This document shows positions 1-6,537 of a DNA stretch of 64,000 nucleotides, piece by piece (the stretch's first letter is position 1; each line of letters starts with the position of its first letter). This DNA is from Tabrizicola piscis (GTDB taxonomy: Bacteria > Pseudomonadota > Alphaproteobacteria > Rhodobacterales > Rhodobacteraceae): positions 1,966,001-2,030,000 of the forward strand of contig NZ_CP034328.1 in the NCBI RefSeq assembly GCF_003940805.1, in the 5' to 3' direction. The notes beneath the pieces were generated by a model. It made no database searches and had not been told where the DNA came from. It saw nothing but the letters and a program-made list of their open reading frames with translations. The position numbers and the translations under genes are program-made.

Positions 1-34
1 CCTATCCTTTGACGTTGTGCGGGACGGCTGAACC

Positions 35-83
35 CGGAGCCTCCCCTCCCCCTCGTGGGGAGGGGATGGGGGTGGGGGGCACC
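35..83 (+). repeat. G-rich hairpin/G-quadruplex repeat, copy 1
   Basis: A perfect 9-bp inverted repeat, CCCCTCCCC (43-51) and GGGGAGGGG (57-65), with loop CTCGT, is followed by ATGGGGGTGGGGGGC (66-80). The right arm plus tail gives four G-runs of at least four Gs, so the strand could fold either as a hairpin or as a G-quadruplex. Related copies lie at 29093-29137, 35174-35222, and as an inverted pair at 44629-44743. This copy ends about 20 bases before the first gene, so it would be in that gene's 5' leader or promoter. Bases 1-34 hold nothing I can assign. Confidence 0.8.
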
Positions 84-103
84 CGGCTGGAAGGTAACGC
101 GCC

Positions 104-1471
104 ATGAAACGCCTCATCCAACGCGGCCTCATGTTCGGCAACCTGATCGAGGTGTCCTCCCCGGCCCTTGTCGAACGCTACAACCGCGCGCTCAAGCATC
201 TTACCGGCAAGACGACGAAGCTGGACGATTTCCACATCGACCTGTCCGGCTATTCGCCCGAGATTGGTGACGAACTCAACGACGACCTTTACCTCAACCC
301 CAACGGGGCGAACCGGCAATTTATCCTCCTGACCACGGCGCAGAAGGATGCGCCTTTGCTCAACATCAAGTTCTCCACCAGCCGGGGGATCCTGACGCAG
401 TTCATCGAGACCAACGAGGCGCAGCTTTTTGCCCTGACCGCGCGGGATGCGGTGGCGGGGGAGCTGCAGAACTCGGTCTATTCGGTGGACACGCCGGCCA
501 AGCTGTTCGACATCAGGCAAGTGACGGTCGAGGCGGATACGATCGGCGGGCATGTGGCGGATGCGGGGAAGCTGGCCAAGCTGATCGACCGCTTCCGGCA
601 GGAGCCCGACGGCTGGCGCGACGATGTGCTGGTGGCCGAGATGATCGGGCTGGCGAAAAAGACCGGCGATGTGACGCGGGTGCCGATCAGCCTGCCTGCG
701 ATGACGTTCGAGCAGCAGAACTTCTGGACCAGCCATTTCGGCGGGGTCTACATCTTCCGGGATGTGCGGTTCCCGGCGGCAATATCCTCATTGGACTGGC
801 GCAGTCTGGGCACGGTGCCGGTGCCGCAGGTGATGGACCTCAGCTTGCGCAACCAGATTGCCGACTGGCTGGAACGGAACCAGCTGGCCGAACCCATCGT
901 GCAGGCGCGGGGGATGGATGCGGCGGCGGTGCTGCGGCAGAAGATGGACTTCATCCTGATTGATGCGGCGGACCGGCTGGGGATCGAGGTGGGCGACGCG
1001 CGGCGGACGGAATTGCGCAAGGTGGCCTACAGGCTTGGCTCCGCCCTGCCGGAGGAGTTTCTGGGGCTGGCGGCCTTGCTGCGCTGGGTGGAGGCCGGGG
1101 GGCCCTGGCCGAAGATCAACAGCGAACACCCGGCGTATTTCTATACGCTGCGGGGCAAGGCGGGGAAGGACCGCGATCTGGTGAACATGCTGCTGGCGGA
1201 ACTGGCGCCAATGGATGTGCGGCAGATGTACATCGTGCACAAGGAGCTGTTTTACGCGCAATATGCGACGTGGAGCGAACGCAAGAAAACCTATGTCGCG
1301 GATTTTCTGGCGCGGGAGTATCAGGTGGACCGCGAAGGTGCCCGCACGGCGCTGTTCGGGGCGGAACCTGGGATGGATGAGCAGCAGCGGCCGGAAATGG
1401 CGGCCGGGCCAAAGCCGACCCGTACGCCAGGGCGCGGCCCGGTCTCGGGACCATGGGGAGGAAGACGCTAA
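104..1471 (+). CDS. DUF6638-type protein of unknown function
   Basis: A 455-residue protein that I recognise as a conserved Rhodobacteraceae protein resembling the DUF6638 family; its role is not known to me. It has no signal peptide or membrane segment, so it is probably cytoplasmic. The last ~30 residues are Pro/Gly/Arg rich and look disordered. The start is supported by GGAAGG at 89-94, nine bases before the ATG. The stop overlaps the next gene's ATG by one base (TAATG), so the genes are probably co-transcribed and translationally coupled with the two membrane-protein genes that follow. A G-rich hairpin/quadruplex repeat sits in its leader. Confidence 0.7.
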   Translation: MKRLIQRGLMFGNLIEVSSPALVERYNRALKHLTGKTTKLDDFHIDLSGYSPEIGDELNDDLYLNPNGANRQFILLTTAQKDAPLLNIKFSTSRGILTQFIETNEAQLFALTARDAVAGELQNSVYSVDTPAKLFDIRQVTVEADTIGGHVADAGKLAKLIDRFRQEPDGWRDDVLVAEMIGLAKKTGDVTRVPISLPAMTFEQQNFWTSHFGGVYIFRDVRFPAAISSLDWRSLGTVPVPQVMDLSLRNQIADWLERNQLAEPIVQARGMDAAAVLRQKMDFILIDAADRLGIEVGDARRTELRKVAYRLGSALPEEFLGLAALLRWVEAGGPWPKINSEHPAYFYTLRGKAGKDRDLVNMLLAELAPMDVRQMYIVHKELFYAQYATWSERKKTYVADFLAREYQVDREGARTALFGAEPGMDEQQRPEMAAGPKPTRTPGRGPVSGPWGGRR

Positions 1472-1749
1472 TGGGCTGGCTGCGACTTGCCTTTGTCATG
1501 TATGTGGCGCTGACGATCATCTACTTCCTGACCAGCATCTATTCGCGGTCCGTCCGGCGCGAGAAGCTGGAAAAGGGCTGGGACACTGACCCCTCGAAAG
1601 AGGGCATTCCGCCGGCCGAGCGGACAGCCTTTATCGAGGCCGGGATGCAGGCCTATGACAAGGGGCTGAAAAAGCGCCTGCTATGGCTTATCTATGTGGT
1701 TCCGACCATCGGCTTTCTGACCACGATCTACTTTATCAACTGGCACTGA
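1471..1749 (+). CDS. Small two-helix membrane protein
   Basis: A 92-residue protein with a hydrophobic helix near the N-terminus (about residues 4-23), a charged middle containing several Lys, Arg and Glu, and a second helix near the C-terminus (about 70-89). I do not recognise a named family. A longer reading from 1453 is possible, but the ATG at 1471 has a good ribosome site (GGAGGA at 1456-1461) and overlaps the preceding stop, so I prefer it. It lies 12 bases before the DUF1523 gene; the trio of genes looks like one operon, perhaps for an inner-membrane function. Confidence 0.7.
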   Translation: MGWLRLAFVMYVALTIIYFLTSIYSRSVRREKLEKGWDTDPSKEGIPPAERTAFIEAGMQAYDKGLKKRLLWLIYVVPTIGFLTTIYFINWH

Positions 1750-1761
1750 AGGGACCTGCCC

Positions 1762-2439
1762 ATGTGGACCAAGATCAAATGGGGCCTGCGCATTCTGGCG
1801 GTCCTGATTGTGGGGTTGTTCCTGCACTACACCCTGCCGCAGCGTGACATCGTCCGGGTGGTCGACACCGGCAACCGGATCACGCAGATCGGGGCGAACT
1901 GGATCTTCTACTCGATCGAAGATACCGGCACCGGGGCCGAGACCAGCACGACCCGCGACATCCGCTTTATCGACGCCGTTTTCGAAGATGATTCCACGGT
2001 GATGGTTTACCGCAACGAGGATACCGGCTGGTTCTGGCCGCCCTACTTCAAGTGGGACAGCAGCACCCTGCAGGCCGAGGCTACGAACCTGCGGTCCACC
2101 CGCGACGCGCCGAAATGGGTGGCGATCACCCATTACGGCTGGCGGATTCCCTTGCTTTCGGCCTTTCCCAACGCGGTCAAGATCACTCCGGTCGAGGGGC
2201 CGGATGTCACGCTGATCCCTTGGGTCAATATCCTGCTGTTGACCTTCATTGCTTTCCTGGTGGTCATGGCCCGGCGCATGTGGCTGCAGTTCCGCGAGCG
2301 GATGGTCGATCCGACGCTGGCGGATGTGGGCGAGACGTTCGACGCCGTGGGCGACCGGGCCGAGGCCGCCCGGAAAGAGGCGCGGGGGTTCTTTGGGCGG
2401 ATCGGGGCCTGGATGAACACCTGGCGCGCGAAGAAGTAA
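1762..2439 (+). CDS. DUF1523 family membrane protein
   Basis: A 225-residue protein matching my memory of DUF1523, a family found mainly in Rhodobacterales and of unknown function. It has an N-terminal membrane helix (about residues 8-26), a soluble middle of about 120 residues with conserved-looking Trp/Tyr patches (GWFWPPYFKW), a second helix (about 150-169), and a charged, probably helical C-terminal tail. This suggests a periplasmic domain held between two helices. AGGGA lies eight bases before the ATG. It is the third gene of a co-directional group starting at 104. Confidence 0.8.
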   Translation: MWTKIKWGLRILAVLIVGLFLHYTLPQRDIVRVVDTGNRITQIGANWIFYSIEDTGTGAETSTTRDIRFIDAVFEDDSTVMVYRNEDTGWFWPPYFKWDSSTLQAEATNLRSTRDAPKWVAITHYGWRIPLLSAFPNAVKITPVEGPDVTLIPWVNILLLTFIAFLVVMARRMWLQFRERMVDPTLADVGETFDAVGDRAEAARKEARGFFGRIGAWMNTWRAKK

Positions 2440-2505
2440 CGGGCTGCTCGTCGAAGCACTTCGTGCACTCCTCGCTGATTTAGCGAAGAGCGCCGAAGGC
2501 ACGCG
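2440..2505. repeat. Short intergenic palindromes
   Basis: This 66-base gap holds overlapping small inverted repeats: CGAAG/CTTCG (2452-2463), an alternative GCAC/GTGC (2456-2466), and TCGCT/AGCGA around GATTT (2472-2486). The first two cannot form together. They may be a degenerate dispersed repeat or a weak terminator after the DUF1523 gene. There is no T-run, and I see no other copy in the window. Confidence 0.35.
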
Positions 2506-2529
2506 ATGAGCGGCCTGGAGGAGATGACC

Positions 2530-3165
2530 GTGAAGGCGTTGAAATCTGTTGCAGCCTTGGACGACTTTGGCCGGACCCGCCTGTCGAAGTCTTTCTTCAT
2601 GCGCGATTTTCTATACAGCGAGATCGCCAACCTGCATGGAATCCCGAATATCCCAGACGACCCAGAGCTTGCCATTGCCGCAGGCACCCGCCTGTGCACC
2701 GAGCTTTTGGAGCCGCTGCAGGACGTGTTCGGACGCATCTCTATCCGGTCGGCCTATAGAAGCCCGGCCGTCAACGGCTTTGGGTGCGAGCAGCAGAAGG
2801 CTGGAAAGACCGGGTATTCCTGCGCCTCGAACGAAGCCAACTATGCTGGCCACATCTGGGACCGCCGCGACGCCGAGGGCCGCATGGGAGCGACCGCCTG
2901 CATTGTGATTCCTTCTTTCGCCGACCGCTACGAGGCTGGTGCCGACTGGCGAGAGATGGCCTGGTGGATCCACGACCATTTGCCATACTCGGCCATGTAC
3001 TTCTTTCCCAAACGCGCAGCCTTCAACCTGACCTGGCGTGAAGAGCCGGCGCGGGTGATATCAAGCTATATCAATCCGAAGGGTTGCTTGACCAAACCCG
3101 GCATGGCCAACCATTCCGGCAGCCATGCGGAGTGGTACGCAGGGCTGGTTGCTTCCCTGCGCTAA
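2530..3165 (+). CDS. Uncharacterised protein with a weak peptidase M15-like motif
   Basis: A 211-residue protein with no signal peptide. I recognise it as a conserved bacterial hypothetical, not as a named family. SAYRS (residues 74-78) resembles the SxYRS motif of zinc DD-peptidases (M15/hedgehog fold). Later histidines (H108, H148, H150, H195, H199) and the acidic D111 and E201 could be metal ligands, but the spacing is not the classical HxxGxAxD...ExWH, so enzyme function is a guess. A GTG start at 2530 is chosen because GGAGG (2517-2521) lies eight bases upstream; the ATGs at 2506 and 2524 are badly placed for it. Base composition looks lower in G+C than neighbours, possibly transferred DNA. 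It ends three bases from convergent pheT. Confidence 0.6.
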   Translation: MKALKSVAALDDFGRTRLSKSFFMRDFLYSEIANLHGIPNIPDDPELAIAAGTRLCTELLEPLQDVFGRISIRSAYRSPAVNGFGCEQQKAGKTGYSCASNEANYAGHIWDRRDAEGRMGATACIVIPSFADRYEAGADWREMAWWIHDHLPYSAMYFFPKRAAFNLTWREEPARVISSYINPKGCLTKPGMANHSGSHAEWYAGLVASLR

Positions 3166-3168
3166 GCT

Positions 3169-5586
3169 TCAGGCCCGCAGGCTGCCGCCGGTTGCCTTGG
3201 TTACCTTCTCGATGACCTTGGCCGACACGGCCTCGATCTCGGCCTCGGTCAGGGTCTTTTCGGATGGCTGCAGGCGCACGGTCAGGGCGATGGACTTCTT
3301 GCCCGGGCCCATCTGCGCTTCGGCCTTGTCGCCGGTGAACTGGTCGAAGACGCGCACGCTTTCGATCAGGGCCTTGTCGGCACCAAGCGCTGCGTTGACG
3401 GCGGTCAGCGCCTCAACCTTCGTGTCCACCACAAAGGCAAAGTCGCGGTCCACCGCTTGCAGGTCACTGATCGCAAGGGCTGGGCGGGTTGGCGTCTTGA
3501 CCTTGGGTGCGGGAATGTTCGCAACCAGCACAGTGAAGGCGACAGCGGGGCCTTTCACATCCATCGCCTGGCAAATGCGGGGGTGAACTTCGCCAAAGGT
3601 CGCCATGACATTCGGGCCAAGGCTGATCACACCCGACCTGCCGGGGTGCCACCACTCCGCGGCCTTGCGCGTGATCTGGGCGCGCGCGGGCGCACCCAGC
3701 GCGGCAAGGACCGCCTCGGCATCGGCCTTGGCGTCGAAGACATCTACCATGCGGCGCGACCCGTGCGGATCGCGGGCGGCAGCAGCGCCGATCAGTAGGC
3801 CTGCAGCCTGCAGATGCTGGTCACCCGGCTCGCCGCCGCTGAAGGCGGGGCCGACCTCGAACAGTGCAAGGTCCATGAAGCCGCGCGCTTGGTTGCGGGC
3901 GGCGGCGGCCAGAAGGCCGGGCAGCAGGTCTGGGCGCAGGTGGCTCATCTCGGAGGAGATCGGGTTGTCGACCCGGACGGCATCGGTGCCACCGCCGAAC
4001 AGCGCTGCGGCCTTGGCGTCGATGAAGCTGTAGGTCACGCATTCGTTGTAACCCAAAGCCGCGATGGTGCGGCGCGTGGTGCGTTCGCGCACTTGCAGGG
4101 GCGTCAGGATCGGCTTTGGCACGCCCGGCAGGCTGCGGGCCATGGGCGCGCCTTGCAGCTTGGTCAGGCTGGCGATGCGGGCGACTTCTTCGATCAGGTC
4201 CGCCTCGCCCAGCACATCCGGCCGCCAAGTGGGCGGGGTCGCCATGTTGCCGTCCAGCGTGAAGCCAAGGGCCTGCAGCGTCGCGCGCTGGGTGACTTCC
4301 GGGATGTCCATGCCGACAAGGCTGACAACCCGGGCCGGGTCAAGACGGTAGGCGCGGGTGGTGTCCACGGGGGCACCGTCCTGCACGACCTCACCAGCCT
4401 CGCCACCGCAAAGATCAAGGATCATCTGCGTCGCAAGCTCCAGCCCCGGCCGGGTGAAGGCCGGATCGACGCCGCGTTCAAAGCGGTAGCGGGCGTCGGA
4501 GTTGATCTTCAGCGCGCGGCCAGTGGCGGCGATGGTGATCGGGTCCCACCAGGCGGATTCAAGGAACACGTCGGTGGTTTCCGGCGTGCAGCCGGACGCC
4601 TCGCCGCCCATGATCCCGGCAAGCGATTCCGGGCCGTGGTCATCGGCGATGACCATCTGGCCTTCGGTCAGCGCATAGGTCTTGCCGTCCAGCGCCAGCA
4701 GGGTTTCGCCGCCGCGGGCGGGGCGGATTGCCAGATCACCCTTCATCTTGGCCGCATCAAAGACGTGCAGCGGGCGGTTCAGGCCGAAGGTGAAGTAGTT
4801 GGTGATGTCCACAAGGGCCGAGATCGGGCGCAGGCCGATGCCCTTCAGACGGGCCTGCATCCAGTCAGGCGAGGGGCCGTTTGTCACGCCCCGGATCAGG
4901 CGGCCAGCGAAATGGGGGCAGCCCTTGGCCTTCAGCGCGGGGTCGATGGTGACCTTGATCGGGTTGGGGAAGCGTCCTGTGACGGCAGGGGTAGTGATCG
5001 GCTTCAGCGTGCCAAGGCCGCGTGCCGCAAGGTCACGGGCGATGCCATGGACGCCCAGCGCGTCGGGGCGGTTTGGCGTCACCTTGATCTCGACAACCGG
5101 GTCATTGACCCCGCGATAGTCGATGTAGCGCACACCAAGCGGCGCGTCGGCGGGCAGTTCGATGATGCCGTCGTGGTTGTCCGACAGCATCAACTCGCGT
5201 TCGGAACAGAGCATCCCGTTGCTGTCCACACCGCGGATATTGCCGGGTTTCAGATCCACACCCGTGCCCGGAACATGCGTGCCCGGGGGCGCGAAAACGC
5301 CGACCAACCCGGTCTTGGCATTTGGCGCACCGCAGACGACCTGCACTTCCTCAACCCGGCCACCGGGGCCATCGGGATAGGTCTCCACCCGGCAGACGCG
5401 CAGGCGGTCGGCGTTGGGGTGCTGCACAGCCTCGATCACCCGGCAGATGCGGAAGGCACCCAGCTGCGTGGTGGGGTCTTCGATCCCCTCCACCTCCAGC
5501 CCAAGGTCGGTCAGCGCCTCGGACAGGGCGTCAACGGTGGCCTCGGTCTCAAGGTGATCTTTCAGCCAGGACAGGGTGAATTTCAT
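3169..5586 (-). CDS. pheT: Phenylalanine--tRNA ligase beta subunit
   Basis: An 805-residue protein, the usual length for bacterial PheT, which with PheS forms the alpha2-beta2 enzyme that charges tRNA-Phe in the cytoplasm. Visible domains in order: the N-terminal tRNA-binding OB-fold (about residues 39-150, with HPNADRLRVCRVE), the B3/B4 editing region, B5, the inactive synthetase-like core, and the C-terminal FDX-ACB anticodon-recognition domain (about 710-804). The start ATG at 5584-5586 gives the canonical MKFTLSWLK N-terminus. Unlike the common pheS-pheT order, the gene upstream on this strand is an acyltransferase and pheS is absent from the window. Confidence 0.97.
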   Translation of the reverse strand: MKFTLSWLKDHLETEATVDALSEALTDLGLEVEGIEDPTTQLGAFRICRVIEAVQHPNADRLRVCRVETYPDGPGGRVEEVQVVCGAPNAKTGLVGVFAPPGTHVPGTGVDLKPGNIRGVDSNGMLCSERELMLSDNHDGIIELPADAPLGVRYIDYRGVNDPVVEIKVTPNRPDALGVHGIARDLAARGLGTLKPITTPAVTGRFPNPIKVTIDPALKAKGCPHFAGRLIRGVTNGPSPDWMQARLKGIGLRPISALVDITNYFTFGLNRPLHVFDAAKMKGDLAIRPARGGETLLALDGKTYALTEGQMVIADDHGPESLAGIMGGEASGCTPETTDVFLESAWWDPITIAATGRALKINSDARYRFERGVDPAFTRPGLELATQMILDLCGGEAGEVVQDGAPVDTTRAYRLDPARVVSLVGMDIPEVTQRATLQALGFTLDGNMATPPTWRPDVLGEADLIEEVARIASLTKLQGAPMARSLPGVPKPILTPLQVRERTTRRTIAALGYNECVTYSFIDAKAAALFGGGTDAVRVDNPISSEMSHLRPDLLPGLLAAAARNQARGFMDLALFEVGPAFSGGEPGDQHLQAAGLLIGAAAARDPHGSRRMVDVFDAKADAEAVLAALGAPARAQITRKAAEWWHPGRSGVISLGPNVMATFGEVHPRICQAMDVKGPAVAFTVLVANIPAPKVKTPTRPALAISDLQAVDRDFAFVVDTKVEALTAVNAALGADKALIESVRVFDQFTGDKAEAQMGPGKKSIALTVRLQPSEKTLTEAEIEAVSAKVIEKVTKATGGSLRA

Positions 5587-5651
5587 CTGTGCGGTTCCCG
5601 TAGCAGTGCGGGGACGGGCTTAGCGCAAAGGCAGGCCAAGGGGAAGCGGGG

Positions 5652-6377
5652 TCAGCCGTTTGCAACCGACGCCCAGGCGTTGAACAGGCCGATCAGGATG
5701 GGCTGGTGGATCAGATAGATGATCAGGCTGTGGCGGCCGGGGAAGGCCAGCAGGCGCATGGCGCGTGAGGGGGCCGCCCTGCGCCATTGGTCGACGCGCA
5801 GGGCCTTGGCAAAGGCGACCCCCGCCAGCGCGGGGGCGGCCCAGGGGATCAAGGGGACATAGTCGCCCATCATCGGGCGGGTTTCGCCAAGTCCGGTCCA
5901 GACCAGCCAGATCGGATCGAAGGCCGGGCTGCGATAGAGAAAGGCCGTGGCAAAGATCACGGCGGCAAGGGACAGGGTCACGACCCATGGCAGCCGAAGC
6001 GCTACCAGCCCAAGCAAGCTTGCCGCCGCGATGGCATGCAGGATGCCGAACAGGATCGTCCCGCCGGGAACGAACCAGATGCTGGCGATGGTCACAAGGG
6101 CGGCCCCACCGGCCACCTTGGCAAACCGCCACCAGAAGGCGGGCCAGCGGATGCCTTGGCCATGCGCCAGCCACAGGCTGACCCCGGACAGGAACAGGAA
6201 GCTGCCTGCAATCATCCGCGCGAAGTAATACCAGAACGGCTGGCTCATCGTGTCGAACGGGATGTACCCGAACAGCGCGAGGTCGAAGGTGAAGTGAAAG
6301 ACCACCATGCAGAGGATGGCCAGCGTGCGGGCCAGATCGAGGGTGATGAGACGGTTCTGAAGGGGCGCTGCATTCAT
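5652..6377 (-). CDS. DUF1624 heparan-alpha-glucosaminide N-acetyltransferase-like membrane protein
   Basis: A polytopic membrane protein of 241 residues with about seven hydrophobic helices. The N-terminal LDLARTLAILCMVVFHFTFDL is typical of the DUF1624/HGSNAT family, where a membrane histidine (in VFHF) takes part in acyl transfer; the substrate in bacteria is unknown, possibly a cell-envelope sugar. The ATG at 6377 puts the LDxxR motif at the usual place near the N-terminus; an upstream in-frame start at 6413 adds 12 residues with no family support. It lies 66 bases upstream of pheT on the same strand. A three-hairpin repeat lies before it. Confidence 0.8.
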   Translation of the reverse strand: MNAAPLQNRLITLDLARTLAILCMVVFHFTFDLALFGYIPFDTMSQPFWYYFARMIAGSFLFLSGVSLWLAHGQGIRWPAFWWRFAKVAGGAALVTIASIWFVPGGTILFGILHAIAAASLLGLVALRLPWVVTLSLAAVIFATAFLYRSPAFDPIWLVWTGLGETRPMMGDYVPLIPWAAPALAGVAFAKALRVDQWRRAAPSRAMRLLAFPGRHSLIIYLIHQPILIGLFNAWASVANG

Positions 6378-6451
6378 GCCGCAGACTGTGGCGCGGAACG
6401 GCAGGGCCTGCAAGCCGCAGGCCCTTTACCGACCGCCGGGTGCCGCGTCGC

Positions 6452-6518
6452 CGATTTCTTCAAAGAAATCGCGCCGGAGCCTTTGAAGGCTCCGGTCCGG
6501 AATTTTCGAAAATTCCGG
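6452..6518. repeat. Three-hairpin A-B-C palindrome, copy 1
   Basis: Three adjacent perfect palindromes: A CGATTTCTTCAAAGAAATCG (6452-6471); B, 22 bases with arms CCGGAGC/GCTCCGG (6474-6495); and C, 22 bases with arms CCGGAATTTT/AAAATTCCGG (6497-6518). In C, a G-C pair of the other copies is replaced by A-T on both arms, a compensatory change. It lies just after the minus-strand TIGR02302 gene. Other copies are at 10467, 20452, 30628 and 57751. Confidence 0.9.
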
Positions 6519-6537
6519 CGTGCTTGCCGGGAAGGGA

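Noticed and set aside
2..736. Long minus-strand open frame at the left edge
   Set aside because: It runs antisense through the gene at 104 and has the Arg/His/Pro-rich, low-hydrophobicity composition of a shadow frame in high-G+C DNA; no ribosome site.
3814..5718. 634-residue plus-strand open frame
   Set aside because: Entirely antisense to pheT, with Gly/Arg/Val/Gln-rich shadow composition.
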